A DNA stretch of 64,000 nt from Brachionus manjavacas (lineage: Eukaryota > Rotifera > Eurotatoria > Ploima > Brachionidae): NCBI GenBank assembly GCA_019054805.1, contig JAHQIY010000007.1, positions 3,477,501 to 3,541,500 of the forward strand. The letters are read 5' to 3'. Positions 12,701-25,341 of the stretch are shown here, piece after piece. Numbering within the stretch: position 1 is the stretch's first letter; every line of letters starts with the position of its first letter. The notes under the pieces were generated by a model. It had not been told where the DNA came from, did no database searches, and saw nothing but the letters and a program-made list of their open reading frames with translations. Position numbers and translations under genes: made by a program.

Positions 12701-14390
12701 TAATTTTTACCAAGAAGCTCCGAGACAATTTTAATTTTCCATCAATTTTTATTCCACCTCATACAGCCGCCAACGACAACGCAAATTTTTTTTTGAAATT
12801 TAAATCTTAAAGGTAAAAAAATCGAACTTTGAATCAAATCTGTTAGATAGACATTTTTGGTTTTAAATAAATTGGCATATTAACTCTAAATAGTTTTCTG
12901 TGTCACATCAACATTCGAAATTAATTTAGATAGTTTAATGAATTAACTTTAATATGTATAAAAGATATGTATTTTTAATTTGTTTTTTTAATTTGTGTTA
13001 ATCTTTACAATTAAGTACGTAGTTAAGAAAAAATTAAATATATCGGTAAGAACAAATTTAGTCGCTAGTTGGTATTTGTTTCGAATATTACTCAATAATG
13101 ATCAATGAAAAATATTTTTTTATTTCTAGGATTTTTTTAAAAATTTCAGATTCATTAGCTGCGAAGTCAAAATTTATCTACCCTCAGATAAATGTTTTTT
13201 GAAAAAATTTTAGATCATTAATACAATCTAATCTAAAATAATCATCTATTCATTAGGATTTTAACTAATAAAATTAAACAAATTCTAATGAAAAAAGGCT
13301 TTATGAAGAAAATTAAGTCTTTGTTTGCATATTTTGTTATTTATTATTTACTCTTTAAAGTTTATTAACTTAATAAAATTGTTTATCCATTATTAAGTTG
13401 TTGAAATCATTCATTAGATTTAACTAATTCGTGGTAAGAATGACAAATGTGTTTAGATTGATATTTAAATTCATTTTTATTCGTAAGGCAATATCATGAT
13501 TTATAGTATTTTTAACTCAGCCAAGAATTGAAATGATTATGTTTATAATCAACTAAATTTATCTTTTGTTTAAAAAGATAAATTCAAATAAGCTAAACGG
13601 AAAAGAAAATAACCAAATATTTGTATAATTTCTAAGTAATGTTAGTTTATCATTTCTTAAAAAGTGTAATGATGTATTACGAATCTTCCAGAGTATTTCG
13701 TTCTAATTTAGTAAAAAAATAATTCATGAAGTCAAAAAATTATTTATAAATCATTTCAATCTTTTCTAAAATTTTGAAAATTTTTCCATTTAATTGATTG
13801 ATATTAATTCAAATTTGATCGATTGTTAATTCCGATAAGGTATTTCCAATAAGAAAAAACAATCTAAAAAAAGTTTTATTTTTATTTAGAGGATTATTTA
13901 CTAAAATAAAACCGGCAGTAAGTTTGTAGCAGTCCTCAGCTGATATCATGTGATATCAGATTATATCAGCTGACAGGAAAAGATATCATCTTATAGAATT
14001 TTTTCACAGCTGTCACAACTGTTTTAAAATGATACATTTTTATATTCTAAAATTTTTGCGAGTTATTTTTTTGTTTATTTGTTCTAGCTTTCTAATTTGA
14101 CTCTTATTTTTTGTTTTTGTTTTAATTTATAAAAATGAAAAATCGTACCTTTTCTTTTTGAAATCCAATTTAAAATAAAAAAAAAATGTAAAAGGAAATA
14201 AAAGGAAGCGTGCCAAAGATTCTTTTGAACCCTTTCCTTTAAATTTATACAATAAAATTGAAGTTTAAATTTTAATACCTATTAATTTATCAGAATAAGA
14301 CAAATAAGACCAGTCTTTATTATTTTTAATAAATACATTATTGTCAATGAAATTATATTGTTAGACTTTGGTAGAAAGTGATATTTTCTC
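9766..14390. other. Long AT-rich intergenic region
   Basis: About 4.6 kb of AT-rich sequence. Open frames here (for example 11105-11338 and 12190-12384) are Phe/Lys/Ile-rich with no recognisable motif and look like chance frames. A short dyad (AAAGTCAAAGTCAGACTTTG) lies at 12293-12315. A cluster of GATATCA repeats lies at about 13940-13985. No gene is supported. Confidence 0.55.
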
Positions 14391-14393
14391 TCA

Positions 14394-14700
14394 ATTTGGG
14401 ATTTTGGCATCCTTTGGATTCAAAACTCGACTCCTGATACGATTCTTGTACTTCATGTTCGTGGCTCTGAACTCATTGAAAATCACCTCTTCGCACCGAG
14501 CAGCTATCAAATTAACATCACACAAGGCAGCACCATTCTCAATAGTCTCTGTTATTTCAAGAGCCTGGAATTGATTTTGTAGATGTTATTAGTTTTTTTA
14601 GCTATTTTAAAAAATATACGAAAATTGACATTTTTACAGTATTTTTAAACTCACCAAGATAATGTTTTAAACAGGCAGCTGTCATTGCCTCAAACAATTT
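14394..14700 (-). pseudogene. TFIIS (TCEA-like) central-domain fragment
   Basis: On the minus strand from about 14580 the sequence reads AARCEEVIFNEFRATNMKYK then NRIRSRVLNPKDAKIPN. This matches the RNA-polymerase-II-binding central domain of elongation factor TFIIS (typical [34 protein letters not shown]). A TGA follows immediately. Removing the effect of one missing base would restore the expected Asn-Leu-Arg continuation, so I read this as a one-base deletion. An upstream piece at about 14700-14650 (FEAMTAACLKHYLG), followed by a GT donor, may be the preceding exon. The N-terminal domain and the catalytic zinc ribbon are not found. It could instead belong to another TFIIS-domain protein. 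Confidence 0.7.
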
Positions 14701-15784
14701 AAACACAAATAAAATTTTACTTTTTTGACTAATTTTTTACCGTAAAAAAGGTGTGAATTTAGGTAAATTTGCGTATTTATTTTATAGAAAAAGGGGTTTT
14801 AGAGTTTAATTTAAACAAAATTACATTTTTTATCTGTATGTTGTTAGAATTTTCATTTTTATAATTCAGACAATTTTTTCATAAATAAGAATAGATTATT
14901 AATGAAGTTATTTGCTGGTTTGCAAGGTTAAAATTAAAGCATAAATTATTTTCAGAATTTTTCCTCGAGGTATGAATTCAAAATTCATTTTAATTAATTA
15001 ATTGAGATAAAAACTTTAGACATTCTCAAGAAAATGTAGTTTAAACTTAAAAAATCTTTCCATAAACTTATCAATTAAAATTTATTTTACTAAACTATTT
15101 GATGACATAAATAAAATCTTTTAAATAGTTGAAAAATATGTCAACATTTGATAAAATTCCTAATTCACTTGACAAATAGTAATTAGTTAATTTCTACTAA
15201 TCTGAAAAAATTTCCAACAATCGGATTACTATTTTGACTGAAATATTTTTTTTTATTTTTCAATTTTCTGAACAATTTTTAAATACGTATTTTGGTTTGA
15301 AGTAAGTTTTTACTTCTTGTTTTATTTGTCATTGGGAAAAAATGATCATTAAACCAAAATTAATACTCCAATTTCTTTAGTAAACAAGTTATCTAAAAAT
15401 TTAATCAAGACATGTTTAGTTTAGCTTACTGGGTAATAAGCTCAGATTGTTGAATTTTCCACAAAAATAGATCTAAATAAATATATGCTCCAAAAATTTT
15501 TTTTTTTCATTCTATTGAAATTAGAATCTAAGTATTTTGATAAATTTTTAATTTGTTTTTCTGAAGACATTGCTCTAACAATAAAATCTGGCTTGATTTC
15601 CTTATCAGCATTAAAATCTTGCATAATCATTATCTAATAATTGATATCTCCACTTCTACTTTAAGGCCCCAAAGGTTTATTAAATAATACCAAATAAAGT
15701 GTTTGAAAACAAAATTTATTCAAGTGTATTCTATTTTTTAATGATATTTCTAAGTTTAATTTAAATTTTTTTCCAATTTAGATA

Positions 15785-18700
15785 ATGGACTTGCTTGATC
15801 AAATTGATGATTTGACATTTTTTACAATCCTGTGGCCAATTATTTCAATAATTGGTATTCTGGCAAATTTATCAGTCATATTCGTTTTACCAACCAAAAA
15901 ACAAACGCCTACTGAATATTTTTGCCTAAATTTAGCGCTATCAGATTTATTATTTTTAATTGTGTGTCCTACAATGCTGCTAATAAATCAACATGAACTC
16001 ATCATTTACGACGATTTGCCTTTAATTTTGTCAAACGTAATTTGCAAATCAAATTTCTTTTTGACTTATGTAATAATTTTTTATGATTTTTTTCTACTCA
16101 TGGCTTGAATTTGATTATTATTTATAAAAAGTTGATCAGTTTGTATTAGTGAAAATCTTATTTTATATTAATAGAATCGTTTTAAGGTTTAAAATTTGTT
16201 CTGTAAATGAAAGAAACTTATAGAGTCCGATTAAATTTCCTAATTGTAGAAAATAAATTTATAACATAGTTTGACGGTTCACTATTTTTTTGTTTTAAGG
16301 AATACGAGTGTATACGAGTAAACAAGGTACTTTTGAAATGTAAATGGTCATTAAATGGCCTCATTGCTTTACTTTACGGATTGTTTTAAAATAAATTGAA
16401 TTAGTATCTTTTCCTTAAGTAAAGTTCATGAGGTAAACTAAAAGAGATAGTAAATTGAAGCTTATAAACAAATTTAAATAATCATCATCACAATTTATTA
16501 ATTAAAAAAATTCATATATTGAAGATCAAGTTAAGCATTGAATGCTGAATATACCAACATGATGCAGCATTAAATTTTTGTAATTAAAAATTATTTAAAA
16601 AAAGTTTTAAATATTCCTTGAATTTGTATAATTTATTTAAAAATTCTGCTGTAGTAAAAAAAAAAACTTAATTTCTAAGCATCAGTTTTGGCAAACGGGA
16701 TGGCATTTGCATTGGAGATGTCATCTTCAAAGTTCTTTTAAATAAAACTTATTTATTAAACATGTTTTTTTTAAAGATTTTTTTCTTACTGTGAAGTATA
16801 GTAAATAAAATAAAATGAGCAGAATTTAACAAAATATTTTGAAATCAAATCTACAAATAAATTTTTTTTGTTGAAAGTATTTATTTATGCCATGAGTACA
16901 TCTTAAAAATGTTTTTCTTGTTCCATCTTTGCGTCATCATAATGTAAAACAACAATTTTGTGCGCGCTTTTTTTTTTTATAAATTAACTCATTGGAACCT
17001 TTTAATTTAAATTTTGATCTCTTTTTAACTTAATCAAAAATATCTCAAAAAAAATTAAAAAGTATTAAATTAGTTGACATAATAATTGCTGAGATTAAAA
17101 AAATATTTTTTTTAAATAAGAATAAATAATTATATGCAATTCAATTTTTTAAACGTATTTGGTATATCTGCCATTCCTGCTCGATCAAAGAATCAAAGTC
17201 ATTTATTTGGTGTATTTATGATTTAATAGTTTAGATAGAATAAAATTTAGAAGATTGAAGTTAAGAGTGATTGAGAAGAACAGAAGAGAAATCTTAGCAG
17301 AGGCATTATAAAATTTGCTCTGAAGGTCTCGACAATAATCTAAAAGTTAAATCTAAAACTTTTAAAAGCCTTCAAAGTCATTTATAGAACTTTCAGAAAG
17401 CTTACTTTAATGTTTTCATTAATATTGATTATGTCCCAGTACTTCATTCACACATAACAAAATTCACTTGGTTTAAATATTTTATCAAAAATTTTTAATC
17501 AAATGTTTTCGTTTTAGCTCAGTGTGTTTATTACATGCTTGACTTTAATGACAATGACTTTTGGTAAGATAAATTAAAATTCTTAAATTTTTTAATTAAA
17601 ATTACTAACTATTTAACTGTAAAATATAGATCGATTTTATGTAATCGTATTTCCACTTAATTCAATGGCCCACAGAAGTAAAAATAAAGCTATAATTATT
17701 AATGTACTCATTTGGATAAGTAAGTGATAATGATATTTTTAAACCTATTAAATTTTATAAAATTGTATTTGTTGATTTATTTTTAGATATCTATGCAAAC
17801 ATAGAACTTTATAAAAGTAATATAGTGAAGACGATAGAATAAAGAATTTATTTTTATAAGATTTAAAAATGTTAAGCTATTTTTCTTTGATTTTGTTAGG
17901 GGGTAAAGACCACCATTTTAAGTTAGTATCTCTTTAAATTCTTCGGTTAAAATTTCGGAATAACTACACCTACATTCTACATTTATTTAAATAAAGTCTT
18001 AGCAAACGTAGAAAAGTTAGTGTGATACAGTGACATCATTGTCGATATCACTGGAAAGTTGATTAACTTAATCATGAGCGTTTAAGTTAACAAAGAGAAA
18101 AAACAGCTTCTCCAATACGTCTTACGAGAAGATCGGATAGACGGGTCAAAGGGTTGTAATGTAAATATTACAGTTAGGTTCTATGAAATTAAGTACAAAT
18201 TGAAGAAAAATATTTCCTTCTTTTAGTAATTTTATCTTAAACATATTCTATTACAAGCTATTTTAGGTAATTTAAAATTTGATAATTAAATTTCATAAGA
18301 ACCAAAGACCGTAGCACCACTGTACCTTTATCTAGCTAAATTATCTTCAATTCCAAAGCTAACTTAATAAAGCTACTTTTTTAACACTAGCAGCACCAAA
18401 AAAGTCATTTAACTCGTTATAAAAAATTTCAAAGTTATATTATTAATTTTACAATTATTTTTAGCTTTATTATTTTATTTTTTTTTCAAAAAACACACGA
18501 AAAAATGCTTAAGGATTTTAGTGTTAATATTTTTCTAATTTTATTTGAATTTCGAGGTTCTTGGATCAAAGAGTTGGTCGGCTAGAATGGAGCCGACCTT
18601 GTCTTTTCTTTCAGCCATATAAAGTTTTCATAAAAAAAGTTTTTATGAAAAAATTTTAAACTAATATTGAGCTAAAAATAAATCATTAGGTGCAAACGAG

Positions 18701-19856
18701 GGTAATCTCTAAACTCTTAAAATGCAACGATATATTTTTTATTCTCTTTTATTTCAATATTATAATTTTTCAAAATCTCGAATAGATATAGGCCTAAAAA
18801 AATTTACCTATTTTTACTAAAAAATTTCAAATTTTTGAACCGATTCAATTAGAATTAGAATTAAAAATTTAAAAAAATATTTAAATAGCTTTTAAAATAA
18901 TTTTTCAATCTTAATTTTTCAATCTTTATCCCTGTCTTTAAATCTAAATTCCAATTTTAAGTTTTGTTTCGCTTTTCATATAATCTTAGTTCTTTAACCC
19001 GATTTTTTGGTTTTTTGGTACGGAGATAATTTTACACATTTGATTTTTGAATAATAATTTAAAAGATCAATGATGAATCACAGCTAGCATAGATTTAAAA
19101 AAATGAATTGATAAAATAAACCTCAATTAATTCAATTTTTTTTAGTTTCAATCATATTGAGTGTTCCCCAAGGCTTTCTTAGGGTCTTAGCTCGTACAAA
19201 TGATACAAACATAACATTTTGCTCATCCGCTTTATTTACCAAACAAACAGTAGACTTTTATTTTTTAAAGCTTGACTTTGGTCAACTTGATATACTTTTC
19301 ATTGTATTGATTTCTTATGTGGTACCTTTAGTCACTATTATTTTTTGCTATCTGATAATGATAATCAAGCTTTATGGAAGAAAGAAAAATGTAAGAGTAT
19401 AAAACATTTGATTGTTCAATTTGAAATTAAATTTTAATTTTATAGGTTAAGTCGGAGAATAACTTACCGAATAGAGTTAATAAATGCCTTATTATGATTG
19501 CATCGGTCACTATTCTTTTTGGTGTCTCCTGGCTGCCAATTCATTCAATTTATTTAACTATTAAATTTTGGAAAGATTTTCCATTTGAAAGCAATTTAAT
19601 GTTTTTGATAAAGAACATAGCACATACTCTAACTTATCTGAATAGTATGCTCAATCCATTTTTTTATACAATTATGAGTAACAGCTTCAGAATAAAATTC
19701 AACTTTAAGATGTCTAGATATTCTACAAGTAACAAATTGAGTAGCAACAACTTTAATCGAAATAGTATGCTAACGAAGCGTTCATCACCGAATTGTTCAA
19801 TGCGACAAAAGAATACTGGTGCTTACAGGTACAGATGCATGATTCAGCGTTGTTGA
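15785..19856 (+). CDS. Rhodopsin-class GPCR, probably a neuropeptide receptor
   Basis: Five exons, 15785-16069, 17518-17563, 17630-17719, 19146-19390 and 19446-19856, keep phase and give about 358 aa. TM1 has the ILANLSV motif (conserved Asn), and TM2 has LNLALSDLLFLIVCP. The disulfide Cys of TM3 is in VICKSNF, with its partner in FCSSAL. The TM3 end is DRFYVIVFP, a DRF variant of DRY. TM6 is GVSWLPIHSIYLTIKFW, and TM7 ends LNSMLNPFFYTIMSNSFR. The CWLP-like and NPFFY motifs resemble allatostatin-A/galanin-type receptors, but I cannot name the ligand. The C-terminal tail is Ser/Asn-rich. Introns 1 and 3 are long (1.45 and 1.43 kb); intron 3 holds a retroelement copy. Confidence 0.85.
18341..18622 (-). 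mobile_element. Retroelement 3' end in GPCR intron 3
   Basis: In minus-strand sense this runs from TGGCTGAAAGAAAAGACAAG, through an inverted repeat (GTCGGCT...AGCCGAC), to the terminus GGAATTGAAGATAAT. The terminal 235 bp recur almost unchanged, with two differences seen, inside an intron of the minus-strand KIF28 copy at 23395-23620. The shared 3' end with different 5' lengths fits target-primed retrotransposition. The GGCTGAAA....CCATTC block also occurs in the 3' UTRs of the LINEs at 1.4 kb and 33.0 kb. Confidence 0.6.
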
Positions 19857-19998
19857 TCAAAAAATCAACGAATTTTTTTTGTTTTTTTATTGACCGGTTA
19901 AAGTTTTAAATTTTGTTTTATTAAATATTAAATTTAAATAAAATTTTTTAAAAAGGTGAGTCAGAGTTTTAAAAATTCAAAATCCTTTGAATCATGTT

Positions 19999-22900
19999 TT
20001 ATAGTATACTACAAGCTGAGCTCTTGGTACGAGTTCCTCTATAGTTGCTTCCAAGTGATGAAATACTGCTTCCACTAGTTGGTCTTCCGTCACCTTCTAG
20101 TCAATTAGAAAATTTTTTTAAATCTAAATTTAAGCTTTTATTATTAAATTACTCTTATTGCTTTTAAATTGTGTCAATAAAGCCCTAACTTCATTTTCAT
20201 TTTTAGCATTGATAACGCTGTTTAATGTCTGACTGCTTATCGGCGAGGTCCCGGCTGCATGCATTAATCTGTAAATGTTTCTCTATTTAATTTTAAAATT
20301 TGAATATTTATGATGGATTATTGTGAGCAATAATTACAATTATTGTTTCATTTTTTTGATTATTTATCAATGCAATGTGCAGATCATTTCTAAGTTTTTG
20401 TTTTTCAGGGTCCATTAACTAAAAATTGAATGTTAATTTTTTCTATTTATCGATATTAACGATTGATTACATGATTGATGACAACTTTTCCTGATACAGA
20501 ATTATTGTTCAATTCTTTTTCTCTGTGGAAGTATTCTTTAGTGGAGATTTTAGATGCTTTTGGATCTGGCTTGGCATGTTTTTGTTCTGACCAAATTTGA
20601 ATATATAAGCATTTATTCAGGATAAAATCCAAAAACTTTTAAAAGTAAATTATTTTTGAACAAGATTCTAAAGCTCGATAATTATTACTTGCTCAGTGGC
20701 GGTAAATGTAAATTGCTTTGAATATTTAAAATTATTATCTTTTCCACCTTTAATGGAGTTTGTTTTATAAATTGTTTGATCGCCAGGTAATTCGAATTGA
20801 CAATAAATGTCCTAAACATTTTGATAATAAAATAATTTAATTCTTAACAAAAACTTAATTTTAATAAATACTTCGTATCTTGAACCCAAATTCTTTAGTT
20901 CAGCAATATTTATTAAGAAAGTAACAGTTTTATTGACTAATTCGGCCTTTGGGTCATTTATCTGAATTGGATCACTCAATGGCTTACCCTGACCATTGCA
21001 TGGTACAATTTCAACATTTAGTGAACCTGCTTGCTTGCTTTTCAAACTTATGATTTTGTAGTCATCTTTATTTTTAAGCATGTAAGCAAACGCCTTCGGA
21101 AATACCATTGCTGATCCGATCAAATTAGGTGTATCCGGCGATTCGTGGAATGGATCATAGGCCTCGAATAAAAAATCAGATTTTGTGGAAACAGATAAAA
21201 ATTTTATCTAAAATTACTTTAAATTTGTCCTGATTTATTATTCCATCGTCTTTAAAATCATTGTAAATTTCTATTATATCAGATTTTCTGTCCATAAATT
21301 TTTCCTTTGTCCAAATCCATTCTAAGCCTAAAGCGAAATTTTTGACCGAAACAAAAACTTTGAATTTGCCATCATAAGCACCTCTTGCATCAGCCGATAC
21401 TGGTAAAGCTGTGAATATAACTTTTTTGTCTAAAGCAATTGAAACAGCGTTTGCTTCCTCAATATGTGGAATTAAGTCAATTAATTCAGATTGGCACTGA
21501 ATTTCTTCTCGTGTCATGTTACTATTTTCTTTGGAAATCAAACCAGAAGCATTTGCTATTTCATCTTGCATTGTCTCAAAAGTAACTTGGGGATCGTTGG
21601 AGCTAGCTTTAGATGGATCTACGAAAACATAATATTGAGATGATCCAAACAATAGCCTATCCATGTGCGTTAATTCAGTTGGTGCAACAACAGGTTTACC
21701 ATTTAACAGTGTCTTAGAGTCATTCAATCGTTCTATAGTAAAAGTTCCTGCAGTATTGGATAAAGACGCATGATGGTCATTAATACAAATTCCTTTGATT
21801 AAAATATCAGAATCAGCTGCCAAACCAATTTTTTTAATTCCTTCTCCTTCAATCAAATGAAAAATTGTTCCTGAAAGAGTAGGATCCATGTTGACATTTC
21901 GTAAATGAGGAGTAGTTTTAGCTTTTTCATGTTGTTTATTTGAACCAAAATTTCCGGTCTTTTTATTATTAGTTCAATGAAACATGAAGAAAATTATAAA
22001 ATAGGAAATTACCAAAGCTTTAGCTTCGGCCAATTTCTGCTCATAAGATTTTTGCATTTCTTCCATATTTTTATCGTTTTCTTCCAACTGTTTTCTTAGT
22101 GCTTCCTCATCAGCTATTAAAATTATAAATTTTAGAATTTAAAGACTAAAACAAAGTGCCAGTAAAAATAAACCGTCATCATCATCTCCGTCGCCTTTGA
22201 GCAAAGAAGGGTCAATATTTCCACCTTCAAGAAGCTTTTTAAGTTTAGCATTCTCTTCTTTCAAGTCACGAATCAATTTTTCTGTAGGATCTTCATTCAC
22301 TATGGCTTTGGTTTTAATTTGTTTGGCTCTGTCAGCTATTAATAAAGAAAAAAATGGTTTAATTTAAAAAAAAAAATCTTCTAAAAAAAATTCAACAAAA
22401 AATTACCATATCTCAGAGTGGAGACAGATTCAGCATAATTTATGTCCGCTGGACTAATAGCGGCAATCTAAACATTAAAAAAAGATTAATTCTAAAGATA
22501 GAATTGAACTTTAAAAATGAAAACTTAAAATATTTTAAATTAAGGAAACAAACAGTTTTGTTAAGAAGGTTTAAAAGTAAAAAAAAATAATTTGGAGATT
22601 TTTTTAGAAAAATTTAAAATTCAAGAAAAATTAATCCTGATTAATGAAATATTAGTATTCTCATATAAATTCTAAGAAAATTGAAATAGATTAAAAAAAA
22701 TCATTTTACATAAAATTAAGTAATTAAGTATTAAATTAAGTATTTAGTTAAAAATTAAAGAAAAAAGCTCACCATAATAGTTTTAGAGTTACCACCCAAA
22801 GCATTCATCAAAAGTTTGGTCAAAACTGAATCTCTATATGGAACTAACAAAAACATAAAGTTACAAAAAACCAATTTTGTTCTAATTAAGAGTATACCTC

Positions 22901-24427
22901 TGACATTTTTACCAGCTGAATTGTCTGCCAAAGCACTGATTACATTTCCAAGCGATGTCAATGACAAGTTGATTGCAGCTCCTTCTTTCAATCTATCACC
23001 AGTAGCTCCGGTTGCATCAGCTCTCTCGCTGCCAGCCAAATCGACTAGATTTATCAGAGACGATTTGGCCATTTCGGCACCAGCATCATTTTTATATTTT
23101 TGAATCAAATTTATTGTCACAATCGTATGGGCTCTGCTGCTTGTTGCATTCATGTTGGTAGCAGCTATTGTTCTATTAGCTGTTCCTTCATCCTTTTAAA
23201 GATTTACTCTACTAATCAGTTTTTTAGATAAAATCAATGTTTTACCATTAGTTTTACAATGTCGTCATAGCTGTCAACAAGAACTTTTTTCTGGCCCTGT
23301 GCTTTAAATGGAAGAAATTTTATGAATTAATATTTTTTTAAATAGATAATATATTTGTTATTGAATTGATAATATATAATATAATTATCTTCAATTCCAA
23401 AGCTAACTTAATAAAGCTACTTTTTTAACACTAGCAGCACCAAAAAAGTCATTTAACTCGTTATAAAAAATTTCAAAGTTATATTATTAATTTTACAATT
23501 ATTTTTAACTTTATTATTTTATTTTTTTTTCAAAAAACACACGAAAAAATGCTTAAGGATTTTAGTGTTAACATTTTTCTAATTTTATTTGAATTTCGAG
23601 GTTCTTGGATCAAAGAGTTGATAAAATATAATATAATTGAATTAAAAGGCAAAATTTTTTTGTTCCTAAATTCAAAAAATAATCAATTACCATAAAAACC
23701 ATTTTTAGGATCCTGTCTAACTGGCAAACCAGATCTTCGATTAGCACTCGGAGCTAGCAGATCTCGAACAACTTCACTGTAAATCTCAAGCATACTAAAA
23801 GTTACCTTAAAAAATACAGAAAAAAACAATTTAGAATCATTTTTTATTTTCCTTATTGAAAATTGCTACTTCAATGTTCTTGCCGGATGCTTTCAGAGGT
23901 TCAGATTTTTTGAATATCTCTTCACAAGTAATGGGTACAATTCCCTTATTAGCTCCGTAACCAACAACAGAATAACTTTTCCCCGAACCAGTCTGACCAT
24001 AAGCGAAAAGTGTGGCATTGTAACCTTCCCAAGCATTGTTTAGAATTCCTTCGCCCAAATCACTGAATACTTTTTTCTAAATAAATCACTTATTTAAGAT
24101 ACAATCAATAAAAATTTTCTTGAGGTTTATCACTTGGTCGGCATAATTAGGCTTCGTTGCAGTCAAATATCCATTAGCATCTTCTTTGTATCCATCATGG
24201 CTCCTTGATTGAAAATTTTTTTATATATTTCAGAATTTTTTAAAGCCTTATTTATTTTATTACCAGTATGAAAAGTCGTAGGCATATTTTTTTTCTTCAT
24301 TTGTATCTGGTTCGCGGATGATTGTTTGATTTCCTGCCATTTCCACGATAAGCTTGGAGTTTGCATTTTTTTCACGACTATTAAATGGCCTTACCCTAAC
24401 AGCTACTTTAAGATTTTCTTCAGTCAT
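19999..24427 (-). CDS. KIF28/KLP-6-like kinesin-3 motor, copy A
   Basis: The ATG at 24427 ([15 protein letters not shown]) opens a kinesin-3 gene. First exon 24427-24264. The motor has the P-loop [10 protein letters not shown], switch I NATSSRAH and switch [12 protein letters not shown]. It is followed by a neck coiled coil, an FHA domain, and the KIF28-type region ending in a [14 protein letters not shown] block. The FHA-to-middle region is one exon (21958-21218), where copy B has six exons. In the motor, [12 protein letters not shown] replaces the usual [12 protein letters not shown]. The C-terminus is SSACSIL, a CaaX-like motif. An intron contains a 230-bp retroelement insertion. I found no frameshift. 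It is head to head with copy B across 914 bp. KLP-6/KIF28 kinesins are known from ciliated neurons and mitochondria. Confidence 0.88.
22013..24297 (-). repeat. Near-identical inverted arm (motor block of KIF28 copy A)
   Basis: This block, introns included, is nearly identical to 25469-27515 in inverted orientation, apart from a retroelement insertion of about 230 bp. Similarity drops sharply at both ends: within exon 1 (just before the codons for EEKKYAYDF) and in the intron after the last neck exon. The exons beyond both edges are clearly diverged. Confidence 0.8.
23395..23622 (-). mobile_element. 5'-truncated retroelement inserted in KIF28 copy A intron
   Basis: The insertion is absent from the matching intron of copy B. 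It matches 18341-18577 with two differences seen and ends at the same 3' terminus. It is flanked by near-duplicate AT-rich 15-16-mers (ATATAATATAATT core), which look like a target-site duplication. In the sense of the element it lies on the minus strand, in the same direction as its host gene. Confidence 0.7.
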
Positions 24428-25341
24428 TCCAATATCACTTTTCCTTTTTTTTCCAAGTTAATTACCAATATTTTAATTTAATCCTTTGGGATTTATTTAG
24501 TTTTATTTTTTGATTTATTTTGAATTTTTTGTATTTAAACTTTCATATTTTTTAAGCTTAAAAACAAATCTATTCTTTTAAAAGTTTCTAAGGTAACTTG
24601 CAAACTATCAGACTAACGCAACAAATTTATTATTTAAAATTTTAATTTTATTTACTTATTAAATTCGAAATTGTTGCGAGATTTTATTTTTTAGGGGTAA
24701 ATTCAGAAAGATTGACTAAAATATTATTCAGTTTATTTTTTATAATTTGATATATATTATTTTTATGAAGTTTCATCGCAACAGAATTATTTTTTTTTTT
24801 TTGTAACTTGGTTACATTTTTCCAATGACGTCATTAGCCAACTTTTTTTCAATCAAACCCCAAAAATAATCTTTGATATTACCACACTCCTTACATGACC
24901 CTTGCTGAAATTTTAGTCGGTTTTACATTTAGAAAATTTTTGCTTAACATAATAAAATCACTTTTAATCGATTTTATAAGCTGAAACTTTAGAAATTTCA
25001 AAAATTTGATTTTGAGCATGCTTAGACAAGTCAATGTAACTTTAAAAAAAAACACTAGAACAATAATTTATTAAACATTCTTTACGTCAGCTTCAGCTCA
25101 TAAATAGATGGTAAAATCAGTCAAAACACTACCGATTATTTTCAAAATTTTATTAAAAATTATAAAGTAATATCTTGAAGATATTATATAAAACTTTTGC
25201 CAAAAAGAAACGCTGATATTTAGGAAAATGTTTTAAAGGAAAATATAGAAAATTAAATGAGATAAGAAATAAATAGCAACAAATAACAAAAATATTAAAT
25301 ATAAAAATAATTTTAGATTAAAGAAAAAAATATTCATTAAA
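24428..25341. promoter_or_regulatory. Shared divergent upstream region of the two KIF28 genes
   Basis: 914 bp separate the two ATG codons, so both promoters must lie here or in untranslated leaders. The only conspicuous site is a perfect CRE palindrome TGACGTCA at 24826-24833, directly preceded by CCAA. Whether it is used is unknown. The region is otherwise AT-rich. Confidence 0.45.

Noticed and set aside
14368-14574. 68-aa plus-strand open frame
   Set aside because: It is the antisense of the TFIIS fragment, which has a clear family match.
15442-15630. 62-aa minus-strand frame upstream of the GPCR
   Set aside because: No family motif, no splice-supported extension, and AT-driven composition.
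22816-23103. 95-aa frame on the plus strand, and its twin at 26418-26705 on the minus strand
   Set aside because: Antisense of the kinesin switch II exon in both copies; identical only because the motor block is duplicated.
24800-24816. GTAACTTGGTTAC as a ciliary X-box for the kinesin pair
   Set aside because: Half-sites are in the wrong order for an RFX X-box; likely chance in AT-rich DNA.
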